A stretch of DNA of 64,000 nucleotides from Manihot esculenta (GCF_001659605.2 NC_035168.2:14786862-14850861); one strand, 5' to 3'; shown: positions 10,601-22,823, numbered from the stretch's first letter. Notes: a model not told the origin generated them from the sequence alone. A program made the numbers and translations.

Positions 10601-11449
10601 AGACTAGTGAGCTCAATCCCAAAAACACATGTCTTTTACTTCTTCAGATTAATCCATTGATATGGAAAAAATAGTAGGAAAAAGCTTATCCAATGAGTCA
10701 TTATGCTAATACAAACATCACTCTAAAATTTACAAAATTTCCCATTTTCTAATCCCATTCTGATGCCATTTATGAAGAGAGGATCATCTTTAAGACAAAG
10801 GAATTAGATTTATAAATGAATGGAGCTTCTCTATCTTATGACGTGGTTTGTATAGGTTGATTAATGGCAAAAGATTCATTCATAGCATTTTCCACAGAGT
10901 CTCAACTAGCATTAAAGTGGTTCTCATAGTTGATAAAATAATAGTTTCTTCTTTAATTAGAGGAGATGAAGGAGAAGAAGCAACAAAGGCAATAAAGAGA
11001 AGCAAAAGAGGGATGAAGAAAATTTCAATGAAGAAGGTTTTTAATAAAAGAGGGAAAAACAATCATGAGCTCTATGCAAGGGAGCGGAAAATGATGGTTA
11101 AAGGAGATCTTAGGTGAGAGAGAGAGCTTAACCATGAGCTAGTTTTATGGACACGGGCGAACATAAATATTAAACCATGGTTACTAATTCAACATGATTT
11201 TTATCCTTTAGAGTCCTATGTTGATTTAAGAGTAATTCTATTTGGTTAAGACAATCTAATGTTAAAGCATTCTTATAATTTTTTTTCTTAACTCACAATT
11301 CAAGTTAGAATGAACTAGAATTCGAATATGTGGTTCCAATTCTAATTTGATTTAGATTGAATAGGAAAAGGAAGAATCTGTCTCCCTCCCCTCCTAAATT
11401 TGAGTTGATATCAATCTCTTAGAATCGACCATCAGTTTTAGATACAAAC
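10601..11449. other. Unassigned stretch
   Basis: It contains an 89-codon open frame (10848-11117) rich in lysine and arginine with no recognisable domain, facing an equally long antisense frame; I do not call it a gene. The left part may be more LINE sequence too decayed to align. GA-rich text at 11110-11125 is a minor simple repeat. Confidence 0.4.
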
Positions 11450-11826
11450 TGATAAATGACTGATCAGACTACGTCAGGAATTTTAATCAATATCATTTGG
11501 TTAAGATGATAGAAGAGAAAATAAATTAGAAACCGAAAAATCTTATTAAAATTTTTCAAAGATTGAAAAATAAGTTTCAAATAGACCAGAAAAACTATTT
11601 ATAATAAATAAAAAAAAATCATAATATGCAAAATTATAAACATTCAAAAAATAATTAAAATAAAAATTGACCCCTAAACAGTAGAATTTTCATGTCGAAT
11701 TTTGTGACAGACTTGCGACCCTCATCATACTTTTAAAAGTCGTGCATCGTGGGTCTCAATCGGATGTGCAAAAGTTAGATTCGGTTCAAATCTGCTGTAA
11801 AATCCAAAGTTAGTTGCTTCTTATCA
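11450..11826. mobile_element. Short LTR-like repeat, copy 1
   Basis: It begins TGATAAATGACTGATCAGAC and ends TTATCA. It is similar over its whole length to 36322-36744, which has a clean target duplication; shared text includes ATATGCAAAATTAT, TTGTGACAG and GTGGGTCTC. Its flanks are CAAAC and TAAAT, which match at three of five bases, the other two being C/T changes, so the duplication is not secure. Confidence 0.55.
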
Positions 11827-12979
11827 TAAATTATCCCTAAATCAATATAAATTTAAAGAAAATATGATTTCTCTACAAATTTATTTATATTAATTTTTTT
11901 AAATAAATTATTATTTAGTTTCTAAATTATAATGGAATTGACTTACTTCTCATATTTATGAACACAATAGTTAGTCTTTGAGTTTTAATTATGGCATACA
12001 CTTTTGTACCTCCATTTATTTCTTTTAACTTTTTTCATTAATAGTAAACACATCTGATGTCAAGATTATTTCATTACAGGCATTTCTGTTCCTAAGTTTC
12101 TAATATCATTGATGCTATTCTAGATAAAATATTGGATAATTTGTCTTCCTTAGGTGAGCTTGACCAGTAAAACAGAATAAGGTAACATGCAAATTAATTA
12201 ACTGTCACAACCACTTTGACACCTACATTAATAAAGAAAAATAAAGGTTTTGGTTGTATCTGCGAGGCTAGAATCTATTTACCAGACTAGCTTGTCGCCT
12301 TTCTATCTATAGGCTTGGAGCATTAATCTTATGAGACTTTCTGTCTACCCAAAACATGAAGGGAAAACCTCTTTATCTAAGTATACTAGATATTCTCCTA
12401 ATGCCCATGCATAGAGTCCTTGTAACAACAGAATGAAGAATCCCTTTTGGAGTATAAGAGTCCAATGCAAATCCTGACTGAACTCTTAAATCCTCTTTTT
12501 CGTGTCATGGCATATTCGAGTCGCTGTCATGTCACCCGAGTAATTATGATTTGTTATATGAAAAGTAAATCAGGTGCGAGTGGCGATTTTGAGTGATGTT
12601 GTATCAATTATTAATACGTCTGCTACTCAAGGGCAACTTTTTAGTCTGTTGACTAATTGTTAAAGTAATGAAAATGGATGAAGAGACCAAATACATAATG
12701 GAATTATTGTGATGGATTAAATCATATATTCACTTCATCTCATAAAAATAGACCCATTTTTATTTTTCAATCATTCCAAATTATAGGTTACTTTCTTTTT
12801 TTAGATATTAATTTATTTTTTAGCTTACTAATATACCCATATTTAATATGGGTTGGCTAGTAGCAATAAAAATTTAGTAAGAAAACAATATGAGTGGAGA
12901 ATATATTAAGAAAATATAGTATATATTATTTCTCGCTATATATATTTTCTTAATCCATGTGAAAATAACTATATATTGA
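11827..12979. other. Unassigned left flank of element A
   Basis: This is AT-rich text without a coding frame. An AT-rich inverted repeat lies at about 12905-12953 (ATTAAGAAAATATA against TATATATTTTCTTAAT) and could form a hairpin. I see no other structure. Confidence 0.4.
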
Positions 12980-14252
12980 TGATGATTTGTCAAATTCATT
13001 CCTTTTTCCATGTTAATTTTCTGATTTTATTATGCTCTTATGTAAAAAGAGGGTTTTTTACTTGAATTTTTAATTTTGATAAGGTTTGGAGCTGAATGTT
13101 CTAACATAAATCGGTAAAGGTTATTTTAGAACGATTTTGGACCGAGAATGCTAAAGTTTGAATTTTGCCTTTCTCATGCTTGAACGGATAGATAGTAAAG
13201 ACCTACTTTTAACAGCTATAAATATTAAAAATATTTTTCCGTTAGATGTAAATGTGATCAGATCAAGAATTAGGAATATAACAATAGAAGTATTTCTTGA
13301 TTTCTTTTGTTTCTTTTGAATTGAAATTTTTCTGTCTTTTCGTTTGCAAAGAAGCCTATTTAAAGGATTGTTTTACGAATAGAAAGACATCTTGAGTTGA
13401 ATAGAATTCTCTCCTTCTTATTATTTCTCAGCGTTTGTAATAGCTTTTGGTAGCTAAATTTCCATTTTCAGTTAAGATTAATCTAGTTGAGGTTTTTATT
13501 AAGCTGTGAAATCCAATATCATTTTATTTTCATCTTAATTTTCTGTTCTCTTTCTTTTTCTATTTTATGAGAAACATCACTTCCATTATTGTCTTTCTAG
13601 GTATTTAAGAGGCCTGTTGAATATTTTATTTAAACAGCATATTACTAATTAATTCAATTAAATATATAATTATTTAATTGCTTTAATACAAGTAGCAATT
13701 AACATAGTAATTTATGTTAAGAAATTGAATGCTTTAATTTAAATAATTTGCTTGCAATTATTAATCAAGTTTGAATTCTTCTTCTCTAAATGCAATTAAT
13801 TGATTAAATCTACACGCTTGTTGAGATTATCAATTAATTAGGGGTTAATTTAGTACTTTGCAAATTAATCTAATATTAAGAAAAATTGGTGGAATTTACT
13901 TGTTTAAATACTTTAACCGAACAACAAGAAATTGAGTGAATTATCTTTGAATATCAATGATCAACTAATCAAACCTTTTAACTTGGATTACCTTCAACTT
14001 AATTTTCATCCTTGGTTGTTTACTTCATTCAATCATTATTTTTCAGTTTTCTTTAAACAAAATTCTCAATTGCAATTTTGTTTTCTCTATTTCATCTTAA
14101 AATTAATTTTTTTTCTTCTCTTTTCCTACTTGAAATTAAAAATAAATAATTTTTATAAGTATGTGAAGGATCGACACTCATTCACCTTATCTACAAAATA
14201 TTCATGGGCAAAAAAATGCTCTGTTATATTTGATGGATTCGACACTCGCTAA
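12980..14252 (+). repeat. 5' LTR of element A
   Basis: It starts TGATGATTTGTCAAATTC, matching the LTR start at 63878, and ends around GGATTCGACACTCGCTA just before the primer binding site. Its body is similar to the relic LTR at 712-2025. The exact 3' end is uncertain by a few bases. Confidence 0.75.
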
Positions 14253-14257
14253 ATTTT

Positions 14258-14275
14258 TAGCGCCATTGCTGGTGA
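14258..14275 (+). promoter_or_regulatory. Primer binding site of element A (tRNA-Asp type, decayed)
   Basis: TAGCGCCATTGCTGGTGA is a mutated form of TGGCGCCGTTGCCGGGGA, the complement of the 3' end of tRNA-Asp used by Athila elements. The intact version is present in element E. Confidence 0.7.
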
Positions 14276-14331
14276 CTCATACTAATTTAATTTTAGTTTG
14301 ATCAGATCTAAAAATAGTAGAATTTAATTTG

Positions 14332-14933
14332 ATTCAGAGATAGAGAAGACCGCAAAACATTTGAAGAAAGCAACCAAATTGAAAAAACAAGCAGTTTTGT
14401 GTGTCTCTAAATTGACTAGCAAAGCATCTGCAAGTGAGAATACATAAAATTCTGAATTTACAGGGCTACCTCAACACCCAGGAAATTATAGCATAATCAA
14501 TAAAGAGGAAACAATGGCCAAGGAAGAGCAATCGCTATGTATCGCCTACCCCGCTTTGAACTCACCTTTAGAACTGAGAACTGACATGATTCACATGCTA
14601 CCCAAGTTCTAAGGGCTAGAAAATGAAGATCCACATCGCCATTTAAAGAAATTTTATATTGTTTATTTAAGTATGAGGCCATAAGGGATAACCGATGAGC
14701 AAATCAAGTTAATAGCTTTCCCTTTTACTTTGTTTGAGTTCGCTAATGATTCGCTTTATTATTTGCCTCCAAGATCAATTACCATATAAGCGCAAATTTG
14801 GAATTTATTTTTAGAAAGATTCTGGTGACTAGAGCCTCATCCATAAGCCTAACCACCTTACATATATGTGCCTCACCCTTCAGGAAGATGAACGATAAGT
14901 GAATGCTATTAGGGGATTTAACGGGCAGCAAAG
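14332..14933 (+). pseudogene. Element A gag, N-terminal part
   Basis: It begins with a stretch reading EIEKTAKHLKKA, matching the [12 protein letters not shown] near the start of the intact gag of element E. It continues with [28 protein letters not shown] and YYLPPRSIT, the capsid-like gag domain. Stops (for example in KF*GLENED and RP*GITD) break it. Similarity to the segment just after the zinc knuckle (LQEDE, then NAIRGFNGQQ) resumes at about 14875-14930, so about 200 codons in the middle have been lost. The frame is cut at 14933 by the insertion at 14934. Confidence 0.85.
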
Positions 14934-15742
14934 TGATACGGATCCAATAGGGCGAATTTCTAGCAATGATGTGGAGCAAACTTATATCATTGAAATGGAA
15001 CTAAAAGGAGTTCAAAATCATATTCATATAATCCATATACAGTTGGGGCGTGCTTCAACTCATATAGGGTAGATTTAGTGCTACACTTGCAATCATAGGC
15101 TTAGGGAGCCTAATCAAACATATAGACCAAAACTACACAAAGGGAAGCCTAAAGTAAAGATCAAGAAAGGCTTTTGTGAATATTCTTCTTTGTTATGATG
15201 GGCTTGCTATCTTTTATTATTTAAACACTTGCTTTTATTTTGGCTTTGTTTTGGCTTGTATTCTGGCCATATTTTATCTTTTAAGTTTTAGAGTGTTGGG
15301 ACATGTCTTAGGCTTATGTTTTAATACTTATGAGTTTGATGTGTTATTTAGTGTGTGATTGGACTTGGGCCTTATGTGTGGTTCGGCTAGACCTAAGAAA
15401 AGTATCTTAGAGTTTTATTTATTTTCTCCTTACTATATAAGGATAAGAAACACTTGTAAGAGGCAGTTTTGAATCTAAATTATCAAAATTCTTTTCATGC
15501 TTTTGGCATGTATTGCTTTGAGTGAGAGTGAGGATTTGCTTTCATCAATTGCACCAAGAATCTTGGCTAACTTATCAACTATTTATTGTGGCGTTTGTCA
15601 GATTCTCATCTAAATCCTTCGATCATTGGTATTTCAGCTTCCTAAGTGTGGGGTGCCATAGAAGGTGGGTTTATCAAATCTTTGAATTCCAAATCTATTT
15701 GTGCGTGTGGATTTGAGGCTTGTGCTATAGGGTTCCACGTCA
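14934..15742 (+). repeat. 5' LTR of the non-autonomous element
   Basis: It is 809 bp, starting TGATACGGATCC and ending TTCCACGTCA. A TATA-like TATATAAGG lies at 15434-15442. It differs from the 3' LTR by 13 extra bases near its start (TACGGATCCAATA) and scattered substitutions, so the insertion is not recent. Confidence 0.85.
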
Positions 15743-15744
15743 GT

Positions 15745-15757
15745 TAGTATCAGAGCC
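15745..15757 (+). promoter_or_regulatory. Primer binding site (initiator tRNA-Met type)
   Basis: TAGTATCAGAGCC is one base from TGGTATCAGAGCC, the complement of the initiator tRNA-Met 3' end. It lies two bases after the LTR. Confidence 0.8.
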
Positions 15758-16704
15758 AAAGTGAGGTAAATTCTGATTTATCTTAGGATCTAGGATTTTT
15801 GAGTTTTTCTTTTCTTCCTTGTTGATTTCGGTGAAAGCTTGTGTATCCATGGCTGCACCTTCTTGATTATTAATCGTCACATAATCTCTTTTAAAATAAA
15901 AATTCAAAATCCATAAAAAAAACGCTTTTGCCTTATTTATCTTGATCTGGCCGAAATTGTGATATGCTTCATTTTTCATCTATATTACCTTACCTATCTC
16001 AATTGATGGTTACCTATCTCAATTGATGGCTGTAATTTATGGGAATCAATTTTGAATTTTGAATTTTGAATTGGGTTGAATTCATATTAGGAGACAAAAG
16101 AAATTCTGCCTATTTTCTAAAGTGCACATTTAAGGCAATTGCATCTAAATTGATTTGATGTCAAATCCTTCTTTTAACACTAGAATTTTCGTCCATGATG
16201 CTAAACTAAGTGAAAATTAAAATTTTTTTTTCTGATTCTATTTGTGGGTTTTGATACTTGCCTTTTTGGGTAGATTTAAATAGATCCATATTTAATTTGC
16301 TTTGAAGTGAATTAAATTCAAACTTTTGTCCAGCTTCGTTTTTATTTGAATTCTAAGTTTTTTTTTTTTTGGTTTAAACTTGGTTTTGCTTCCTTGACAT
16401 TGCTGGAGTATTGTTTACTTGTTTCTATACTCTAGGTAATATGTTTCCAGTAGCACAAAACCTAATTCGTGTGTTACTTTTCAAATTATCAGTGTCTTCT
16501 TTCTAGTTTTTACGCGCTTCCTTCTTTCTATAGGTTTTCTTCTTTGTTTCATTAAACGCACCTTGTGGTTGGTTGGTTGACCTTAGTTTCTGAAGTGCAA
16601 TTGAAGAATCAGCAAAAGAGTGGTAAGAGTGCAAACACTTGCGTGCTTTTATTTCTAACACCATATTTGCTAGTTCTCTTTGTTCATTATTGATTTAAGG
16701 CAGG

Positions 16705-17502
16705 ATGAGTAAATATAAAAATATGGTGGATAGTGATGATGAAAGTGAATGGGACATGGCTAGTGATTATAAGCTCTTTAAAAAATCAGTTGGTGGTGAG
16801 TTTAGAAGGATTTATAAGACTCTTGAGAGGTTGACTAAAACTATGGAGAGTTTGAATGTCTCACAAGCTCCCACTCCTACAAGAATGCCTCAAAGAACTC
16901 TTAATTCCAATAGACCTCAAGTTCGAGATGAAGAGTTGATGCGCCAGAGATTCATCCCTTCACACTGTTATAGGAATTTGAACAAAAGGTTGGCAAGACT
17001 AATTCAAGGAGGGAAGATGGAGAAAGAAGAGTCTAAAGTTCCAATCTCAACTTCCATAGAGATTGAAATTGAAGAGGAAGTTGTAATACACAAAGTTAAT
17101 GTAGTTGTTGCTGAAAATTCCATCAATAAGCTTATAGAAGAGGTTGTGAATGATGGTAGACATGGGGAGCACATGATTAATGAGGTGGAGGAGGCGAATG
17201 AGACTGTTTTGAAAGTTGTAGAGGAGAATGGGTCACATCCACATGATCTTTCTACGACTAATATTTTTGTGCCTAGTTCATTTATTCTTGATGTGCAGGT
17301 TGTTGATGAAAACATCCATGACGAAAGTTTTACACTATTTCTACCTATTCAAGAGGAGTTCTTTGAAGATGCATTAGTTCCTAAAGCTTCCCTTCCTTAC
17401 ATAAATATCAACCAGATTGGACGAATCTTTTCTAAAGGAGGGAATGAGGGCAAATTTCTAACAATGGTGTGGAGCAAACTTATATCATTGAAATGGATCT
17501 AA
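16705..17502 (+). CDS. Gag-derived protein of the non-autonomous element, internally deleted
   Basis: An open frame of 265 codons starts with ATG, the first good start after a ~960-base leader. The first ~75 residues are acidic and helical (DSDDESEW, then FRRIYKTLERLTKTMESL), like gypsy gag N-termini. Residues ~80-105 (MRQRFIPSHCYRNLNKRLAR, then LIQGG) resemble the end of the Ty3 capsid-like domain (FVPSxYxRxLxxKLQxLxQG). The core normally found between these parts is missing, so the two ends are fused. The remainder is glutamate/valine-rich and unrecognised. The frame runs over the polypurine tract into the 3' LTR and ends there. There is no zinc knuckle or catalytic domain. It may package RNA or be a fossil. 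Confidence 0.6.
   Translation: MSKYKNMVDSDDESEWDMASDYKLFKKSVGGEFRRIYKTLERLTKTMESLNVSQAPTPTRMPQRTLNSNRPQVRDEELMRQRFIPSHCYRNLNKRLARLIQGGKMEKEESKVPISTSIEIEIEEEVVIHKVNVVVAENSINKLIEEVVNDGRHGEHMINEVEEANETVLKVVEENGSHPHDLSTTNIFVPSSFILDVQVVDENIHDESFTLFLPIQEEFFEDALVPKASLPYININQIGRIFSKGGNEGKFLTMVWSKLISLKWI
17434..17444 (+). promoter_or_regulatory. Polypurine tract of the non-autonomous element
   Basis: AAAGGAGGGAA lies directly before the 3' LTR and would prime plus-strand DNA synthesis. It is also read as codons of the gag-derived frame. Confidence 0.8.
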
Positions 17503-18240
17503 AAGGAGTTCAAAATTATATTTATATAATCCATATACAGTTGGGGTGTGCTTCAACTCATATGGGGCAGATTTGGTGCAACACTTGCAATCATAGGCTT
17601 AGGGAGTCTAATCAAACATATAAGCCAAAACTACACAAAGGGAAGCCTAAAGTGAAGATCAAGAAAGGCTTTTGTGAAGATTCTGTTTTGTCATGATGGG
17701 CTTGCTATCTTTAATTATTTAAACACTTGCTTTTATTTTGGCTTTGTTTTGGCTTGTATTCTGGCCATAGTTTATCTTTTAAGTTTTAGAGTGTTGGGCC
17801 ATGTCTTAGACTTATGTTTTAATACTTATGAGTTTAATGTGTTATTTAGTGTGTGATTGGGCTTGGGCCTTATGTGTGGTTCGGCCAGGCCTAAAAAGAG
17901 TATATTAGGGTTTTATTTGTTTTTTCCTATTATATAAGAATAAGAAACACTTGTAAGAGGCATCTTTGAATCTAAATTATCAGAATTCTTTTCATGCCTT
18001 TGGCGTGTATTGCTTTGAGTGAGAATGTGGATTTACTTTCATCAATTGCATTAAGAATCTTAGCTAACTTATCAACTATTCATTATGGCATTTGTCAGAT
18101 TTTCATCTAAATCCTTCGATTATTGGTGCTTTAGCTTCTCTAAGTGTGAGGTGCCATAGGAGGTGGGTTTATCAAATCTTTGGATTCCATATCTACTTGT
18201 GTGTGTGGGTTTGAGACTTGTGCCATAGGGTTCCACGTCA
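17445..18240 (+). repeat. 3' LTR of the non-autonomous element
   Basis: It is 796 bp, starting TGAGGGCAAATTTC and ending TTCCACGTCA. It is homologous along its whole length to 14934-15742. Confidence 0.85.
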
Positions 18241-18245
18241 CAAAG

Positions 18246-18428
18246 GAAGTACAATCAATTTTCTAATACGTATAATCCTAAATGGATAGATCATCCCAAT
18301 CTCAACTATGGGAATAGACAACAAAATTTTCAGCCAAGAGTGAATTATCAGACTTTAAAATCAGGTACGTCCTAAGAAGACATTGTACAATCACTTACTA
18401 GCAGAACTCTCACTTTTCAATAGGAAGC
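18246..18428 (+). pseudogene. Element A gag, continuation
   Basis: It resumes directly after the CAAAG duplication with NTYNPKWIDHPNLNYGN, equal to [19 protein letters not shown] in element E gag (~402-420). It continues with EDIVQSLTS, equal to EEIVQNLAN. It ends at the next insertion. Confidence 0.8.
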
Positions 18429-20212
18429 TGATAGAGCATATTTTAGTCCATATTTTCATGATCTTATTGATGTTTATTTGCACCTATTCTACCTAATTTT
18501 GTGGTTTTAATCATGTTTTGCAAATATTAGGTGTGAAGAAACAAATTGGAGAAAATGCTCTTAAAAATGCCAAAGGAAGCCAAAATTCAGCAACCTTCGG
18601 AAGCACTTTCGGAAGCTAAAAATCAGTCACCTTCGGCGGCACTTTCGGCGGCCGAAAGAGGACTCCAGAGACGAAACGCTACCACCTTTGGCGGCACCTT
18701 CGGCCGCCGAACCTTGCGTCCAGAGCCGAAAGTCCAGCCTCCGAAACTCATTTTAGGCAGCCGAAAATCCCTCTCAACACTCTCTTTCCTCATTCAAGAA
18801 GCCATATCTTAAGTTGCCATATTTGAGGAGCCAAACAAGGGAAGTATTTTGAGATCCAAATCTTCAAGATTCACATTCAAATATTAGATTTCAAGATCAA
18901 GCTATTTAAGGAAGCCAAATCCAAAGATCACATGTTTCCCACTTAGTATCATGTACATTCAAAATTCAAAAGGAGGCTCCACCTTCCTTATTAGTGCATG
19001 AGCAGCCTCTTAACTCTTAAGACAACATCTTGAAGACCTTGGGCAGCAATTAAAAAGACCAAAGAGCCCCCACTTGCCCCCCATCACATGCATCTCGTTT
19101 TTGCCTTCACCCATGCACAAAGAAGGCACATATGGGACCAATGGCACTTTGGACAGCTTCTAAAAGACTCATGGACTGCCACCAAACCCTAAGGAGCCTC
19201 TCAAGATCTATTTAAAGGCTTTAAGAAGACAAGAAAGGCAGATTTTATCTCCACCTCTCTTCCAAGAATCGGCAAGGTCTCTCCAAGGCTCTCCACCACT
19301 TAGTTCTTCATCTTCTTTCTTCTTTACTTCTATTTTTCTGTTTTGGTTCAGCCATGAGTGGCTGAAACCCTTCTCTCTAGTTAAATTTTGGTTGAAACTA
19401 AGGTTGTTTAAAGGGTTGTGAGATCTGAACATAAAGTGTTTATTTTTGGTTTATTCAATATTCATGCAATTGTGCTTAATTCTAAAGATTGCTTTGTTGT
19501 TTTGATCAAATTGGCCACTTGATTCTTGATTGCAAAGATTAATTGATTGTTGATTAGGATATTTGTTAGTCCGTAATTGCTGAAAATATTCTGATCTTAG
19601 AACACTTGGTGTAAAAACCCAAAAAATTGTATGATCTAGCAACATCTCATGCGTTTGAGTAGCTAGGGTTTGGATCTTTCTTGTTCTTCATGCAATTGGC
19701 AATTGTTTTGATGCCTTTGGCCCAAGGACGTTCCTTGGCAATTTGTTGATTAGTAATTGGTTAGAGGACGTTCCCTAATCAGTAAGTTCATAAGGAAAGA
19801 CATGGTGGCAAGAAGCGTCTTCCACCCCCATAACCAACCTATTGAATCAATCAAGATAACCATGTTTCAATGATCAACCCAAACAACCAAAGTGGATCCA
19901 TATCTTCAACTAGACTTTTCTCATAGTTATTTCTTCTTTTATTTTAATTACTTGCTGTTTCAATTACTTTCAAATAGTTGTTAGTCAAATCATCTCAACA
20001 CCCCCCTTTTTACTTTTATCGCACTTTACTTTCATTCAGCTTTTAATTACTTGCTTTCAATTGTGTTTTCAATTAGTTATCTTGGTCTTGATTGAGAAAA
20101 ATAAATAGGTAATCAATTCTCTGTGGATTCGATCCTTCACCACTATCTGCAGTTGTAAATTATTGATAACCAAGAAGGTTATTTTTGACCGGCTTCGACA
20201 ACCGCACTGTCA
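18429..20212 (+). mobile_element. Athila-type solo LTR carrying TTCGGC/GCCGAA repeats
   Basis: A 1784-bp LTR alone, starting TGATAGAGCATATTTTAG and ending CTTCGACAACCGCACTGTCA, is flanked by GAAGC on both sides (18424-18428 and 20213-20217). Its last ~90 bp (CCACTATCTGCAG, then GGTTATTTTTGACCGGCTTC) match the end of the element E LTR. At 18590-18770 it holds an array of TTCGGCGGC/GCCGCCGAA motifs, otherwise typical of the chromovirus LTRs in this window. Solo LTRs arise by recombination between the two LTRs of one element. Confidence 0.85.
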
Positions 20213-20217
20213 GAAGC

Positions 20218-20551
20218 ACAGTAAAGTATACAAAATTTAGAGAACCAAATGAGTCAACTTACCATTTGAATAAGCAAACTAGAGTTCCAAGGAAAGTTGC
20301 CTTCTCAAATCGTGACAAATTCAAAATAAAATGCAAGTGCAATCACATTGCGAAGTGGAAAGGAGCTGGAAACTGACAGCTCAAGGAAGCCTACCCAGGG
20401 CAGTACCCTATATTCACACAAAAGGTAGAACAAGAAGTAAAAATTCAGACCAAGAAACGGCCCCAAAATTTAGAAATAGAACAGCGAAAAGTTTAGGTAA
20501 CACGTTCCCTTTTTCCTGAGAGACTTACTCAGTCCAAAATGGAAAGAAAGG
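20218..20551 (+). pseudogene. Element A gag C-terminal linker
   Basis: This lies between two solo LTRs. Only its end is recognisable: SLFPERLTQSKMERK corresponds to [16 protein letters not shown] of element E (~595-610), just before the protease. The rest is lysine-rich and broken by stops. Confidence 0.55.
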
Positions 20552-21978
20552 TGATCAAACATAATTTAGGCACATTTTTCCTACTATTATTAGTACTAAA
20601 TTAAATATTTTCTAGCTAATTTTGTGATTTTTATCATACTTTATAGAAAAGTATAAAAAAAAAAAAGAAGATTTGATGAAAAATGGCTTAAAAGCATGGA
20701 AACTAACTTGACCGGACGATTTGAGCAAATCGACAAGTTGACCAAAAGATTGCATAGAAACCCAAAACTGCAAGACTCGCATAAACAGTTCTCAAATAGT
20801 GATTTGCTTAGAAAAATTTGCCCAAATCAACTGGGCAAATTGACAGTATGCACAGAATCAGTGGCAGGCGGGAAAAATTCCAAATTTGAAAATTTAGAGG
20901 CTTGGTCATCACACTAAAAATGCGGGACCTAGCCATAATCTCCTCAAACATGCAATATAAAGACTTCCTTAAATCAAGAACTTCTATTCATGAAGAAACA
21001 CATCTAAAGAGGGAATCCAAAATCAAATCAAAGAAGAATTCTATTCCAAAAGGATTGTTGCTAGGGTTTTAACACCTATTTAAACACAGCATTGAAGGCA
21101 GCTAAAGGGCATCACACACCCAATTATGGACACAACACCAAATCACCCTTCTCATCTCTTTTCTCTTTTATTTCTTCTTTGTAAGCCATGAGTGGCTAAA
21201 AACTCTATCTCTAGTTGAAGTTAGGAAGAAACTTCAGTTTCTATATGAATTGGGAGATCTAAATTCCATTGTTAATCTTTTATTCTTCAATATTTATGCA
21301 AATTTTGTTCTTCCTCTTATTATTGCTTTGTCATTGGACCAATAGGGCCCATTGTTCTTGATTTCAAAGTAGTATATTGTTAGTTTGAATGCTTGAAGTC
21401 CGTAATTGCTTAGATTGTTCAAAAACAAGTAACAATTAGTATAACAACTAAGAAGTTGCATAATCTAACTTAAACTCACTACGCGGCTAGTCAGTTAGAA
21501 TTATGTCTCTCTATTACTTAAAGTAGTTAGCAGTTGATAAGTAAAAATTCCAAGGACATTCTTTAGGTGATTTATTGGCTAGTGATTAATTAGAAAATAT
21601 TTTCTAATTAATCTAAACCTAAGGAGAGATTTGGTTATGCGGAGAGTCTTCCATAACCAAAACTAATTTATTGAAATGAATAAAAGAATTCAAGTATCAA
21701 TGATCAATTCCCAAACTGAAATGGATCCTACACTTCAACTAGAACTTGTTTACATTGGTTTATTTCTCTTTTAATTATGGCTTTCTTTAATTGTTTTAAT
21801 TTTTATTTCACTCATTATAAAAAAACCTCCTAATTTTATTTTCATTGTTTATTTCCCTAGTCATTGTTTGAAAATTCATAGTGTCAATTCTCTGTGGATT
21901 TGATCTTATTACCACTATACACAATTCTTAATTGTTGATATTTTAATAGATAATTTTTGGTGGCTTCGACACCCATTA
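20552..21978 (+). mobile_element. Athila-type solo LTR, close to the element E LTR family
   Basis: It starts TGATCAAACATAATTTAGGC, against TGATCAAGCATAATTTAGCC in element E, and ends GGTGGCTTCGACACCCATTA. It is 1427 bp long, against about 1445 bp in element E. Flanks are AAAGG (20547-20551) and AAAAG (21979-21983), one base apart. The host frame (KMERK then EILIISRKF) resumes across it. At about 20795-20840 it has degenerate copies of the TTTGCCCAAATCA motif that fills element E. Confidence 0.8.
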
Positions 21979-21983
21979 AAAAG

Positions 21984-22790
21984 CAAAAAGAAATCTTGAT
22001 AATTTCTCGTAAATTCTAGGTAAATATACCTCATCTTGAAACTATAAAGTAAATACCAAGATATGCAAAATTTTTAAAAAAATTATGCATAAATAAAAAG
22101 AAATTTTTTGGGCATGATAAAATAGAAGTTGGTAAAAATTTATCGAATGTACTCTAAAGAAAAATTCCACAAAAATATAAAGATAAAGGCATGTTTGTGA
22201 TATCATGTAAAATTGGAAACGGAAAGACAATGTGTGATCTAGGCACTTCAATAAATGTTATGCCTCTATCTATCTACTTATCTTTGAATGCAAGTCCATT
22301 GAAGCAAACCTGGTCACTCTCCAACTTGCCAATAGATTGATGGTCTTCCCCAAGGGTGTGTTTGAGGATGTCTTGGTGTAAGTAAGGACGTTGATTTTTC
22401 TAGCTTTTTTTTTTGTCTTGAAAATGGAAGATGATAATTCATCCAACTCCATTCATTTATTGCTAGGAATACTATTCCTCAGCACAATAAGAACAAAGAT
22501 TGATGTGCATGAAGGCACGCTCACAATGGAGTTCGATGGTGAAATGGTAAAATTTAATATCTATGATGCGATGAAATATTTTGATGATACTTTTACTCTC
22601 TACAGTATAGAATTAATGAGCCTCTCGCCCAAAAAGTATTCGAATTGAGCAAGGATAACAAGTTGGAAGTGATTCTAACCGAAAGCTTGATGATGTACAA
22701 CCTTGAAACTGATTTATCTAAATTCAATGAAGAAATTGAAGAAACAGTCTGCACATTAAATGCTTTGAGCCACAAGTAAATATCTTTAAT
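21984..22790 (+). pseudogene. Element A protease region
   Basis: It reads [17 protein letters not shown] and then KYKDKGMFVISCKIGN, DLGTSINVMPLS, LLGILFLSTIRTKIDVHEGT and LTMEFDGEMVKFNIYDAMK, each aligned in order with element E residues ~630-822. DLGT is the aspartic-protease active-site position (DLGA in element E). Stops and a frame change near 22300-22390 inactivate it. Confidence 0.85.
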
Positions 22791-22823
22791 TTAGTTCCAT
22801 TATTTAATACTTATAATAAACTT

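Larger units (their letters stand above)
14934..18240 (+). mobile_element. Non-autonomous LTR retrotransposon inserted in element A gag
   Basis: This complete 3307-bp insertion has a 5' LTR (14934-15742), a primer binding site, a 1.7-kb interior, a polypurine tract and a 3' LTR (17445-18240). It is flanked by the perfect duplication CAAAG (14929-14933 and 18241-18245), and the host gag reading resumes right after it. The interior holds only one gag-derived frame and no protease, RT or integrase, so it must have been copied by another element's enzymes (TR-GAG/LARD type). Confidence 0.9.

Noticed and set aside
10848..11117. 89-codon basic open frame
   Set aside because: It has low-complexity lysine/arginine content, an antisense frame of similar length, and no promoter or family similarity that I can see.
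12040..12720. Possible single-copy host sequence between repeats
   Set aside because: It looks less repetitive by eye, but no coding frame, splice-like structure or RNA motif could be supported.
15176..15358. 60-codon hydrophobic frame repeated at 17674-17856
   Set aside because: Both are the same place in the two LTRs of the non-autonomous element; the hydrophobic appearance comes from T-rich DNA.
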